Source of the DNA: XYB2-FULL-45-11 sp964360375
GTDB lineage: Bacteria; Patescibacteriota; Patescibacteriia; UBA9934; GWF2-40-263
Assembly: GCA_964360375.1 (NCBI GenBank)
Contig: CAYHWG010000003.1
Coordinates: forward strand, 1 to 36,956
DNA length: 36,956 nt
Direction of reading: 5' to 3'
Of the stretch, positions 30,297 to 36,956 are shown piece by piece. The stretch's first letter is position 1. Every line of letters begins with the position of its first letter. The translations under genes were made by a program, and so were the position numbers. The notes beneath the pieces were generated by a model. That model was not told the origin of the DNA and searched no databases. It saw nothing but the letters and a program-made list of their open reading frames with translations.

Positions 30297-30400
30297 CGAA
30301 AATAGATGATCCGTCCCGCCCTTTTCAATAATGGCGGGATCAATCACTCGTGAACATGAACATGTTGACGGGTCATAAAGTCCATTCGTGAACCTACTCA
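30297..30400. other. Structured intergenic stretch before the S-layer-like gene
   Basis: ATCCGTCCCGCC and GGCGGGAT form a hairpin (about 30310-30343). A GTGAACATGAACATGTTGACG palindromic stretch follows. No gene is visible in 30218-30474. Confidence 0.4.
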
Positions 30401-30423
30401 AGGTCGAGGCCGCAAGGCTCGGG

Positions 30424-30452
30424 TTCACACATAAATCTAATCTCCCTATAAT
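30424..30452 (+). promoter_or_regulatory. Promoter of the S-layer-like gene
   Basis: TTCACA (30424-30429), a 17-bp spacer, TATAAT (30447-30452). The consensus -10 and 17-bp spacing suggest strong expression. The leader is about 16 nt. Confidence 0.85.
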
Positions 30453-30474
30453 GGGACAAAATTCGAAATACATT

Positions 30475-33400
30475 ATGACTAATTCTCTTCAAATCGCAAA
30501 GAAAGCTTTTTCTGTTACTGTTGCCACGACAACCATTCTTTGGTCTATCGGTTTGAGCGCTTTCTTGCCAACCGCAGCTTCTGCTGCATCTTTTGGTGAC
30601 GTCATCAAAGGAACATCTCTCAAAACTCTTTATTATTACGGATCAGACGGTCAACGCTATGCCTTCCCTAACGAGAAGACATACTTTAGCTGGTACAACG
30701 ATTTCGCTTCCGTAAAAACAATTTCAGACGCTGAACTCGCTGCAATTACCCTTGCAGGAAACATTGTGTACCGCCCAGGTTCACGATGGGTCAAGATCAC
30801 TTCTGATGCAAAAGTTTACGCCGTTTCAACAAGCGGAAAAGTTCGCTGGATTGAAAACGAGGCAACCGCAAAAGGACTCGGCGGTGACGCTTGGAATACT
30901 CACATCGATGATGTTCCAGATGTCTTCTTTACCGATTACTCTGTAGGTGACTCTTTGTCTTCCCCAGCAGCAGGATACGACGGAATGCTTTGGTCTGATG
31001 GAACAAGCAAGTTTCTTGTTTCTGGAACATCTTATTCCAAAGTTTCTGATGCAGGTTTTGCAGCGAACTGGTACAAAGCAGGAGCTGTTCTTATGGGAAC
31101 AGGCTTCACAAAGTCTGGTTTGACAGCAGGAGCTGACGTAGCTGTTGCTATGTCAAATCTTACGGATGCTGCACAAAAAGTGAAAACAGCAACATACGCT
31201 GTTTCACAAAATGTCAGTGTTGCGCTTTCTGCAAGCTCCCCATCTGCTTCAACGGTTATTGCAGGACAAGCTCTTGCAAACCTCGCAGCATTTGACTTCA
31301 CAAACCCAACATCCGCAGCTGTTTCTGTAAAGAGTGTGGCTCTTCGCCGAACAGGTGTCTCAGCTGATGCAACTCTTTCAAACGTTTATCTTTTTAGTGG
31401 ATACACACGTTTGACAGACTCCGCATCTGTTTCAACAGGTGTTGTTTCCTTCAATGATGCTGGTGGTCTTTTTACCATTCCAGCAGGTGGAAAAGTTACA
31501 TTGAATGTTCGCTCTGACGTTGCAGCAAGCACTTCTGGTCAAACACTTGGTTTGAGCTTGAACGCTGCAACGGATGTTACTTTTGTCGGCGCATATGCCG
31601 CAGCAGGAACATTCCCAATGATGAGCGCATTGAACACCGTTGCTTCCACAACAGGTTTTGGAACGGTAAACCTTGCAAACTACTCACCTACTGTTGCTCC
31701 AGCAGCAAATACTGCTCTTGATCCAGCGACAGATGTTCGTGTTTGGGAAAACAATGTAAACGTCGGAACACGTGAAGCTTGGCTTTATTCTCTTCGCTTC
31801 CGTAACACAGGTTCCGTTAATGCATCTGATGTCGGTAACTGGCGCTTGTACGTAGCCGGCGTGATGAAAGGTGCAGCTGTTGCATCTCAAGACGCAAACG
31901 GATACGTTACATTTGACCTTTCTGCCGCTCCCGTTAAATTAAACACAGGTTCTCACGCACTTAAGGTGCTTGCAGATATTACAGGCGGTTCAACACGCAC
32001 GGTGACTGTAAGTCTTCGTAGTGCAGCCGATGCCTTCTTCATGGAGGATAACTACAAGCAACCTGTTTTGGTAACCGGTAATGGTTCATCTTTAACAGCA
32101 GCATTTAGTTCATTCTCTGCTGGTGCGCAAACAATCTCATCTGGAGATGTTTCCTTCATTAGACGAACAGACTCTCCATCCGGTGATGTCACAAACGGTG
32201 CATCCGGTGCAGTTCTTGCTCGTTATGATGTAAAAGCAACCGGTGAAGCCATGAAAATCGAATTTTTGGACGTCAATGTTTCAGGAACAAATACTGTCAC
32301 AACAGGTGATGACACTACAGATTCTTTAACAATCGCTCTCCGAAATGGTTCTGTCTATGTTGATGGAACACAAATTGGTAACACAACAGCTCTTGTATCT
32401 AGCAATAATTCAGCCGGAACAGGTGCCTCAGGACACTATTCTACTCGCTACAACTACGGATCCTCCTTTGTTGTTTATCCTGGAACCCCAGCTGTGCTAG
32501 AAGTTCGTGCAGATATCTTTGATAGCCAAGGATCAAACAACGATCTTGATTCAACAGATACTCTTACCGCATATATTGAGGCTAACAACTTGTCTACAAC
32601 TGCAGTCAACGTCCTTCGTAAGACATCTGCAACATATATCAACAAGCCAACAGCAGATGTTGCTGGAAATTCATTGACTGTTAAAGAGGGTGCATTAACT
32701 GTTTTGAAGAATACGTCTTACGCGGCCCAAACAACGGTCGCTCCAAAGACGGCTTACAAGATTGGTTCTTACACAATCACATCAAGTACATCTGAACCAA
32801 TCAACATCAACACATTTACGCTTGATCTTGACGGTTCAGCAGGTGAAGTAGCAGGAGATTTTAGCAACATGTATGTCAAATACGGACCTGCCGCTAGTAT
32901 GACAACTCTTGCAACAAAAACTTCCCCATCACTTGCTGATGCAGGAAACGCATTCTCTGTTGATTACACCCTTCAACCAAACACAACTGTTTACCTTGAT
33001 GTTTATGCTGATTTGAACACAGGAATGACAGCAACAACGACAATGACAACTCTTGCTGTTGCAGCAACAGCAAAAAATTCGGGCGCAGGTGCATCTGTAA
33101 CAGCTAAAGATGGTCAAGTAATCACCATCGGTACCGGTGCTTTTGCTGGTGCGCTCGATGGATCGACTCCTGTTGCAGCACTTTACGCAGGAAACCAAAC
33201 GGTTACTGCCGCTAAGTACCGCTTGAGCGCAACAAACGAGAGTTACACACTTGATACCGCTGTCTTCACAATTCCTACAGCTGCTATTGGTGTTGCATCA
33301 TCTGTCATGCTTTATGACGGAACCACATTGGTTGCAACACGAGTCTTCAATGAAGGCGCCAATGCAGCCGCCGGTTCTCAAGCAACCTTCAGTAATTTGG

Positions 33401-34308
33401 GCTTCCCAGTTGCTGCAGGAACATTCAAAATTTTGACAGCAAAACTTGTTCTTAACACAGTTGGAACAGGTGGAGCAACGTCACAATTGAACACAGCTCT
33501 TACACTCACATCTGCAACAAAGAAAGATAGCCAAGGTAATTCAACCTCGACAGGTATTTCTAACGTAGCAGGTCGAGAAGTGAACGTCACAAAGAGCGTT
33601 CCAGTTGTTGCGGCAGTTGACCTTACCAACAATGCGATTTCTAACGGTCAAGCAATTGATCTTTACAAATTCACCGTAACCGCAAGTGGTGGTGATGTTG
33701 CATTGAAACAATTCACATTCCCAATTTCTTGGAGTGATGGAGTTTCAGCTGACACATTGACACTTGGATCATTCAAGTTCTACAAGAATGGTTCTGATAT
33801 CACCTCAAACGTGAATATGATGTCTAACGCAGGAGTGAGTGCTTCTGCATCAGACGCATTGACAGGAGACACAAGCTTATTAGAAGCAAATACTTCGCTT
33901 ATTGTTAGCTACACATCAGAAGATGTCGTTGCTAGTGGTGAAACTGCAACATTCATTGTTCGCGGAACACCATCGTTATTTGCAATCGCGAACGGAACAA
34001 CAGCAGGGGCTGATTCCGTCACGTTGTATCTTGCAGGCGACGTTGCTGATAACGTCGATGGATCAACAGCAATGAAGTATTTGAACGAGCAAGCTGTTAC
34101 TGGTAATGGTGTTAATATCTGGAGACTTCACACAGCAACAGCTGCTGCAAGTCAAACACCTGGAGGAAGCTCAACCGCTCGATTCGTCTGGTCTGATATT
34201 TCAGCATCAGGACACGTTTCCGACGGTAACGCATCTTCAACAGCAGATTGGGCAAACGGATACTTGGTCTTAAGCCTTGATCTCCCAGGTGAGACATGGT
34301 CTAAGTAA
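30475..34308 (+). CDS. Large secreted S-layer-like surface protein
   Basis: This 1277-aa protein has a signal peptide (MTNSLQIAKKAF..., cleavage after about residue 37, AASA). Residues about 38-190 form a module I associate with CPR surface proteins (TLYYYGSDGQRYAFPNEKTYFSWY, GNIVYRPGSRWVKI, VYAVSTSGKVRWIENE, DDVPDVFFTDYSVG). The rest is a series of Ser/Thr/Ala/Gly-rich beta-sandwich repeats of about 110-200 residues (SNVYLFSGYTRLTDS, LNVRSDVAASTSGQTLGL, VLEVRADI, VYLDVYADLNTG). It is almost free of Cys. The strong promoter and size fit a main S-layer or fibre protein. It has no C-terminal membrane helix; attachment is unknown. Start chosen from signal peptide and promoter. Confidence 0.88.
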   Translation: MTNSLQIAKKAFSVTVATTTILWSIGLSAFLPTAASAASFGDVIKGTSLKTLYYYGSDGQRYAFPNEKTYFSWYNDFASVKTISDAELAAITLAGNIVYRPGSRWVKITSDAKVYAVSTSGKVRWIENEATAKGLGGDAWNTHIDDVPDVFFTDYSVGDSLSSPAAGYDGMLWSDGTSKFLVSGTSYSKVSDAGFAANWYKAGAVLMGTGFTKSGLTAGADVAVAMSNLTDAAQKVKTATYAVSQNVSVALSASSPSASTVIAGQALANLAAFDFTNPTSAAVSVKSVALRRTGVSADATLSNVYLFSGYTRLTDSASVSTGVVSFNDAGGLFTIPAGGKVTLNVRSDVAASTSGQTLGLSLNAATDVTFVGAYAAAGTFPMMSALNTVASTTGFGTVNLANYSPTVAPAANTALDPATDVRVWENNVNVGTREAWLYSLRFRNTGSVNASDVGNWRLYVAGVMKGAAVASQDANGYVTFDLSAAPVKLNTGSHALKVLADITGGSTRTVTVSLRSAADAFFMEDNYKQPVLVTGNGSSLTAAFSSFSAGAQTISSGDVSFIRRTDSPSGDVTNGASGAVLARYDVKATGEAMKIEFLDVNVSGTNTVTTGDDTTDSLTIALRNGSVYVDGTQIGNTTALVSSNNSAGTGASGHYSTRYNYGSSFVVYPGTPAVLEVRADIFDSQGSNNDLDSTDTLTAYIEANNLSTTAVNVLRKTSATYINKPTADVAGNSLTVKEGALTVLKNTSYAAQTTVAPKTAYKIGSYTITSSTSEPININTFTLDLDGSAGEVAGDFSNMYVKYGPAASMTTLATKTSPSLADAGNAFSVDYTLQPNTTVYLDVYADLNTGMTATTTMTTLAVAATAKNSGAGASVTAKDGQVITIGTGAFAGALDGSTPVAALYAGNQTVTAAKYRLSATNESYTLDTAVFTIPTAAIGVASSVMLYDGTTLVATRVFNEGANAAAGSQATFSNLGFPVAAGTFKILTAKLVLNTVGTGGATSQLNTALTLTSATKKDSQGNSTSTGISNVAGREVNVTKSVPVVAAVDLTNNAISNGQAIDLYKFTVTASGGDVALKQFTFPISWSDGVSADTLTLGSFKFYKNGSDITSNVNMMSNAGVSASASDALTGDTSLLEANTSLIVSYTSEDVVASGETATFIVRGTPSLFAIANGTTAGADSVTLYLAGDVADNVDGSTAMKYLNEQAVTGNGVNIWRLHTATAAASQTPGGSSTARFVWSDISASGHVSDGNASSTADWANGYLVLSLDLPGETWSK

Positions 34309-34590
34309 AATAACGAAAAGGTCGTTATCAACTAGGGTTTACTTTTCCGGTCATCGATCGGATAACAGCTTCGGCTGATTGTCCGGCGGAGCCGCCCGCC
34401 TGCCGGTCGGGCAGGGATCCGGCTTCGCCGGAAATCCTTTGGGAAAAAATCGTTTAAAGAGAAGGGGTTCGCCCCTTCTCTACGATCCCATAAAAATATC
34501 TTCATCCATCCACATTGTTCACGCGATAGTCGACATTTGGCTGACGCCAAGCGTCTTAGTCGCACCGAGCATGGGATTCTGAGGAGCAAG
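34309..34590. other. Repeat-rich intergenic stretch after the S-layer-like gene
   Basis: No gene is seen. It holds a weak TAACGA/TCGTTA hairpin (34312-34328), GGATAACAGC-TTCG-GCTGATTGTCC (34360-34384), a GC-rich block with GCGGAGCCGC and CCTGCCGGTCGGGCAGG, GGATCCGG-CTTCG-CCGGA, and a perfect AGAGAAGGGG-TTCG-CCCCTTCTCT hairpin (34458-34481). Confidence 0.6.
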
Positions 34591-34624
34591 ACACCCCAGC
34601 TTCGGCTGAGGGTGTTTTGTTTTG
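34591..34624 (+). terminator. Intrinsic terminator-like hairpin
   Basis: ACACCCCAGC-TTCG-GCTGAGGGTGT stem followed by TTTTGTTTT. It could serve the S-layer-like gene 280 nt upstream. Confidence 0.65.
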
Positions 34625-34650
34625 CGAGACCTCTCTAAAAGCGCATCTTT
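34625..34650. repeat. Broken end of a family B element
   Basis: GAGACCTCTCTAAAAGCGC and ATCTT match the left end of the element at 2008. Similarity stops where the family A hairpin begins; a GGTCTCG at 34762-34768 may be the far end. Confidence 0.65.
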
Positions 34651-34652
34651 GC

Positions 34653-34742
34653 TGTCATTGCGAGGAGTTCGACGACGAAGCAATCCTTGAATTTCGGACA
34701 AAAAGATTGCTTCGTCGTCGATGACTCCTCCTCGCAATGACA
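34653..34742. repeat. Family A hairpin, solo copy
   Basis: 90 nt, one base different from the copy at 5083-5172, in the same orientation. It lies inside remnants of a family B-like element. Confidence 0.85.
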
Positions 34743-34794
34743 CAATTTGGAGTATTTCAACGGTCTCGTACGTCTATCGTGAATCAGTTGGTTT

Positions 34795-34803
34795 TGTTAC
34801 AAT
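34795..34803 (+). promoter_or_regulatory. Extended -10 promoter of the subtilase gene
   Basis: TGT-TACAAT, 10 nt before the ATG at 34814, the same box as at 18271. A leaderless or near-leaderless transcript is predicted. Confidence 0.55.
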
Positions 34804-34813
34804 AAATCCGCTT

Positions 34814-36862
34814 ATGGGGGTTTTATTTTTTTGGAAATTTCGAACGTTTATCGCGATGATCATGGCGTTTTTTTTGCTTTTTCCATTGAATCTTTTTGCA
34901 GCGGTATTTCCGTACAAAGATCCGTTTATGTCGGAGCTTTGGTATTGGAACGCCATTCGTGCTCCATTTTCACAGCAGGAAGGGAAGGAGACGATCGTTG
35001 CGATTTTGGATGCGGGATTCGATTTGAATCATGAAGATTTGATGAATCAGTATTGGAAAAATTCAACGGAAATAGCAGATGATCAAAAAGATAATGATCG
35101 AAACGGGTATGAGGACGATGTACATGGCTGGGATTTTGTGGATAATGATCCAGACCCATCACCAGATCTTTCGAATCCTTCGCTTGATACAATTATCTCG
35201 CACGGGACATTGCTTGCTGGCATGATTGCCGCGGAGGCAAATAATGGACGAGGGATTGCGGGTATTGCTCCGAAAACAAAAATCATGCCGCTTCGTATTT
35301 TGGATTTAAACGGCAAAGGAAATTCGATCGATGAACGTGATGCGATTGAATACGCGGTGCATAACGGTGCGGATGTCATCAATTTGAGTTTAACATCAAC
35401 CAAAGCGGATCCTTTGTTGCAAAAGGTCATTGAGTGGGCGGTGGATCAAGGAGTTGTCGTTGTTGCGGCTGTTGGAAATGAATCCCTTGATACGGATAAA
35501 ACACCAACGTATCCTGCGTGTTTTGATACACGCATCGGAAGAAATCTTGTGATTGGTGTTGCTGCTTCCGATGAAAACAAGAAGAAAGCGGAATTTTCAA
35601 ATGATGGGACAAATTGTGTGGATATAAGCGCGCCGGGTGTGAATATTTTTGGACTTGTGTATCACGATCCTTCCCAACTCTTTTTTTCGACGGCCTATGG
35701 GAGTCCGTTTGAAGGAACGTCGATGGCCGCGCCACTCGTAACCGCTGCAGTCGCGCGATTGCGAAGCGCTTATCCGACGCTTACACCAAATCAAATTCGA
35801 CTCGTTCTCATGCTTTCTGCGGATCCATCCAATGAGATTACGCTTGCGGCAAAGCAAAGATTGGGCGCGGGAATTTTGAACGTTGATCGAGCACTTTCCG
35901 TGGGAGCTGAGTTTGCAAACGTTCACACGACTCCTCGAGAAACAATTCATAAAACGTCCGCATCTCTCGTTGTGGCGCAAGGGGCAGGAACACCACCGCT
36001 TGTGAAACGATTGAATCAACAAGGAAAAGAACTCGGATCGTTTTTGGCCTATGACAAAAAATTTCAGGGTGGTGTGCATCTTGCGATGGGGGATGTGAAC
36101 GGAGACGGAACAGAAGAAATTGTGACAGGGCCCGGAAAAGGTGGAGGTCCGCAGGTGCGCGTATTTGATCTGAATGGAAAATTGCAAAAACAATTTTTTG
36201 CGTTTGATACGTCTGATCGTCATGGAATTTTCGTGACAACAGGTGACACAAATCATGACGGTGTGGACGAAATTCTCGTCACGCAACAAGAAGGCGGAAA
36301 CGGGCAGGTTCGTATTTTTAATCAGCGTGGTGAAATACAAGGAGCATTTTATCCGTTTGGTCGCATCGCGTTTCCTGTGCATGTTGCGATCGGAAACATG
36401 GATGAAGACGCAGAATCAGAAATTGTCGCCACGCTTGGAGGAAAAGATAAAAGTCATCGCGTACGTATTTTTGATGTAAATGGCCGTTATGTTCGTGAGT
36501 TTAAGGCTCTTCCATTTATTCAAACAGGATTACGCGTCACAACGATTCATACGCGCGGAGAAAAAACCGATGCGATTGTTGTCGGTGCGGAAAAAGGATC
36601 TTCGTCATGGATTGGTGTGTACAGTTCTCTTGGGGAATTACGTTCAACAACCCTTGTCTATCCTCAAGCGTATCTTGGTGGGGTTAATCTCGTTGCTGGA
36701 AACATTGACGGAAATGAGAGAGAAGAAATTTACACCGTTCCGATTTCAAAAGGCGGACCTCATGTTCGCGTGTTTAATGCATTTATGGATCCAGTCGGCG
36801 GATTTTTTCCGTTTCCGGAAAAGAGTCGCGCAGGATTATCGATTGCCATTTGGAATCCGTAG
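34814..36862 (+). CDS. Secreted subtilisin-like serine protease (S8) with FG-GAP repeat tail
   Basis: This 682-aa protein has a signal peptide or anchor (about 10-30). The S8 peptidase domain spans about 55-390 with an intact triad: Asp66 in AILDAGFD, His130 in SHGTLLAGMIAA, Ser303 in GTSMAAPLVTA, and the oxyanion Asn222 in AAVGNE. From about 400 to the end there are five or six FG-GAP-type blades (FQGGVHLAMGDVNGDGTEEIVTG, GGGPQVRVFDLNGK) like those of the 24746 protein. It is probably a cell-surface protease that processes envelope proteins or degrades external protein. The start is set by the -10 box; the frame extends 31 codons further up through the family A hairpin. Confidence 0.92.
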   Translation: MGVLFFWKFRTFIAMIMAFFLLFPLNLFAAVFPYKDPFMSELWYWNAIRAPFSQQEGKETIVAILDAGFDLNHEDLMNQYWKNSTEIADDQKDNDRNGYEDDVHGWDFVDNDPDPSPDLSNPSLDTIISHGTLLAGMIAAEANNGRGIAGIAPKTKIMPLRILDLNGKGNSIDERDAIEYAVHNGADVINLSLTSTKADPLLQKVIEWAVDQGVVVVAAVGNESLDTDKTPTYPACFDTRIGRNLVIGVAASDENKKKAEFSNDGTNCVDISAPGVNIFGLVYHDPSQLFFSTAYGSPFEGTSMAAPLVTAAVARLRSAYPTLTPNQIRLVLMLSADPSNEITLAAKQRLGAGILNVDRALSVGAEFANVHTTPRETIHKTSASLVVAQGAGTPPLVKRLNQQGKELGSFLAYDKKFQGGVHLAMGDVNGDGTEEIVTGPGKGGGPQVRVFDLNGKLQKQFFAFDTSDRHGIFVTTGDTNHDGVDEILVTQQEGGNGQVRIFNQRGEIQGAFYPFGRIAFPVHVAIGNMDEDAESEIVATLGGKDKSHRVRIFDVNGRYVREFKALPFIQTGLRVTTIHTRGEKTDAIVVGAEKGSSSWIGVYSSLGELRSTTLVYPQAYLGGVNLVAGNIDGNEREEIYTVPISKGGPHVRVFNAFMDPVGGFFPFPEKSRAGLSIAIWNP

Positions 36863-36865
36863 GGA

Positions 36866-36938
36866 GAGAGAAGTCGGGAAGAAGAGAAGAAGTCGAGAAG
36901 TCAAGAAGTTAAGAAGTTAAGAAGTCAAGAAGATGAGA
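36866..36938. repeat. AAGAAGTTA-type tandem repeat
   Basis: About seven imperfect units of AGAAGTYA directly after the subtilase stop codon. Related to 18241-18270 (opposite strand) and 19837-19880. Confidence 0.65.
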
Positions 36939-36945
36939 GGTTTAA

Positions 36946-36956
36946 ATGAAATTGAT
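36946..36956 (+). CDS. Possible start of a further gene, cut by window edge
   Basis: An ATG followed by AAATTGAT, preceded at 5 nt by GAGAGG, a possible Shine-Dalgarno site. Only three codons are visible, so identity is unknown. Confidence 0.25.

Noticed and set aside
1..36956. CRISPR arrays and tRNA genes
   Set aside because: No regularly spaced direct repeats were seen, and the only tRNA-like acceptor and T arm belong to tmRNA.

Overview
The window looks like a chromosomal scaffold from an ultra-small Patescibacteria (CPR, Parcubacteria-like) genome. I infer this from the S-layer-like protein at 30475-34308, whose N-terminal module is of a type I associate with Parcubacteria; from an ECF sigma factor paired with a DUF5667-type membrane protein; from FG-GAP-tailed secreted enzymes; from -10 boxes placed so close to start codons that several mRNAs look leaderless; and from the density of short palindromic intergenic repeats. 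The family assignments are from memory and reading, not from searches.

Region by region. 1-5050 holds translation housekeeping: a partial pseudouridine synthase, infC-rpmI-rplT, smpB and its partner tmRNA. Among these are two minus-strand envelope genes (441-1244 and 3278-4348) whose proteins end in the same GGG-M-x-EWPGH motif. 5230-9174 is an envelope operon: an AI-2E-type permease, two membrane proteins, an HtrA-like protein that has lost its catalytic triad, and a Wzz-type chain-length protein. 9350-18058 is a compositionally distinct island of five separate transcription units. Each encodes a secreted protein (four lipoproteins) with Cys/Asp-rich MopE-type repeats. Four of the five have a clear TTGACA-type promoter, all have structured leaders and strong Shine-Dalgarno sites, and all end in an intrinsic terminator. 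18286-27948 is surface polysaccharide and glycan biology: an O-antigen-ligase/polymerase-like protein, two GT4 glycosyltransferases, a DUF11-type adhesin-like protein, a putative glycoside hydrolase with an FG-GAP tail, a SAM methyltransferase and a small HTH regulator. 28460-36862 carries the ECF sigma / DUF5667 pair, the large S-layer-like protein and a secreted subtilase with an FG-GAP tail.

Layered on this are at least five families of palindromic repeats. The most interesting is a roughly 90-nt hairpin (TGTCATTGCGAGG... arms) found alone three times. A fourth copy is split open by a GIY-YIG endonuclease gene (19942-20226), which suggests that the gene is the autonomous partner of the hairpins. 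A second family, with GACCTCTCTAAAAG inverted ends, occurs twice complete and once broken. An assembly gap of 100 N at 28175-28274 is flanked by two identical 55-nt sequences and is probably an assembler overlap artefact.
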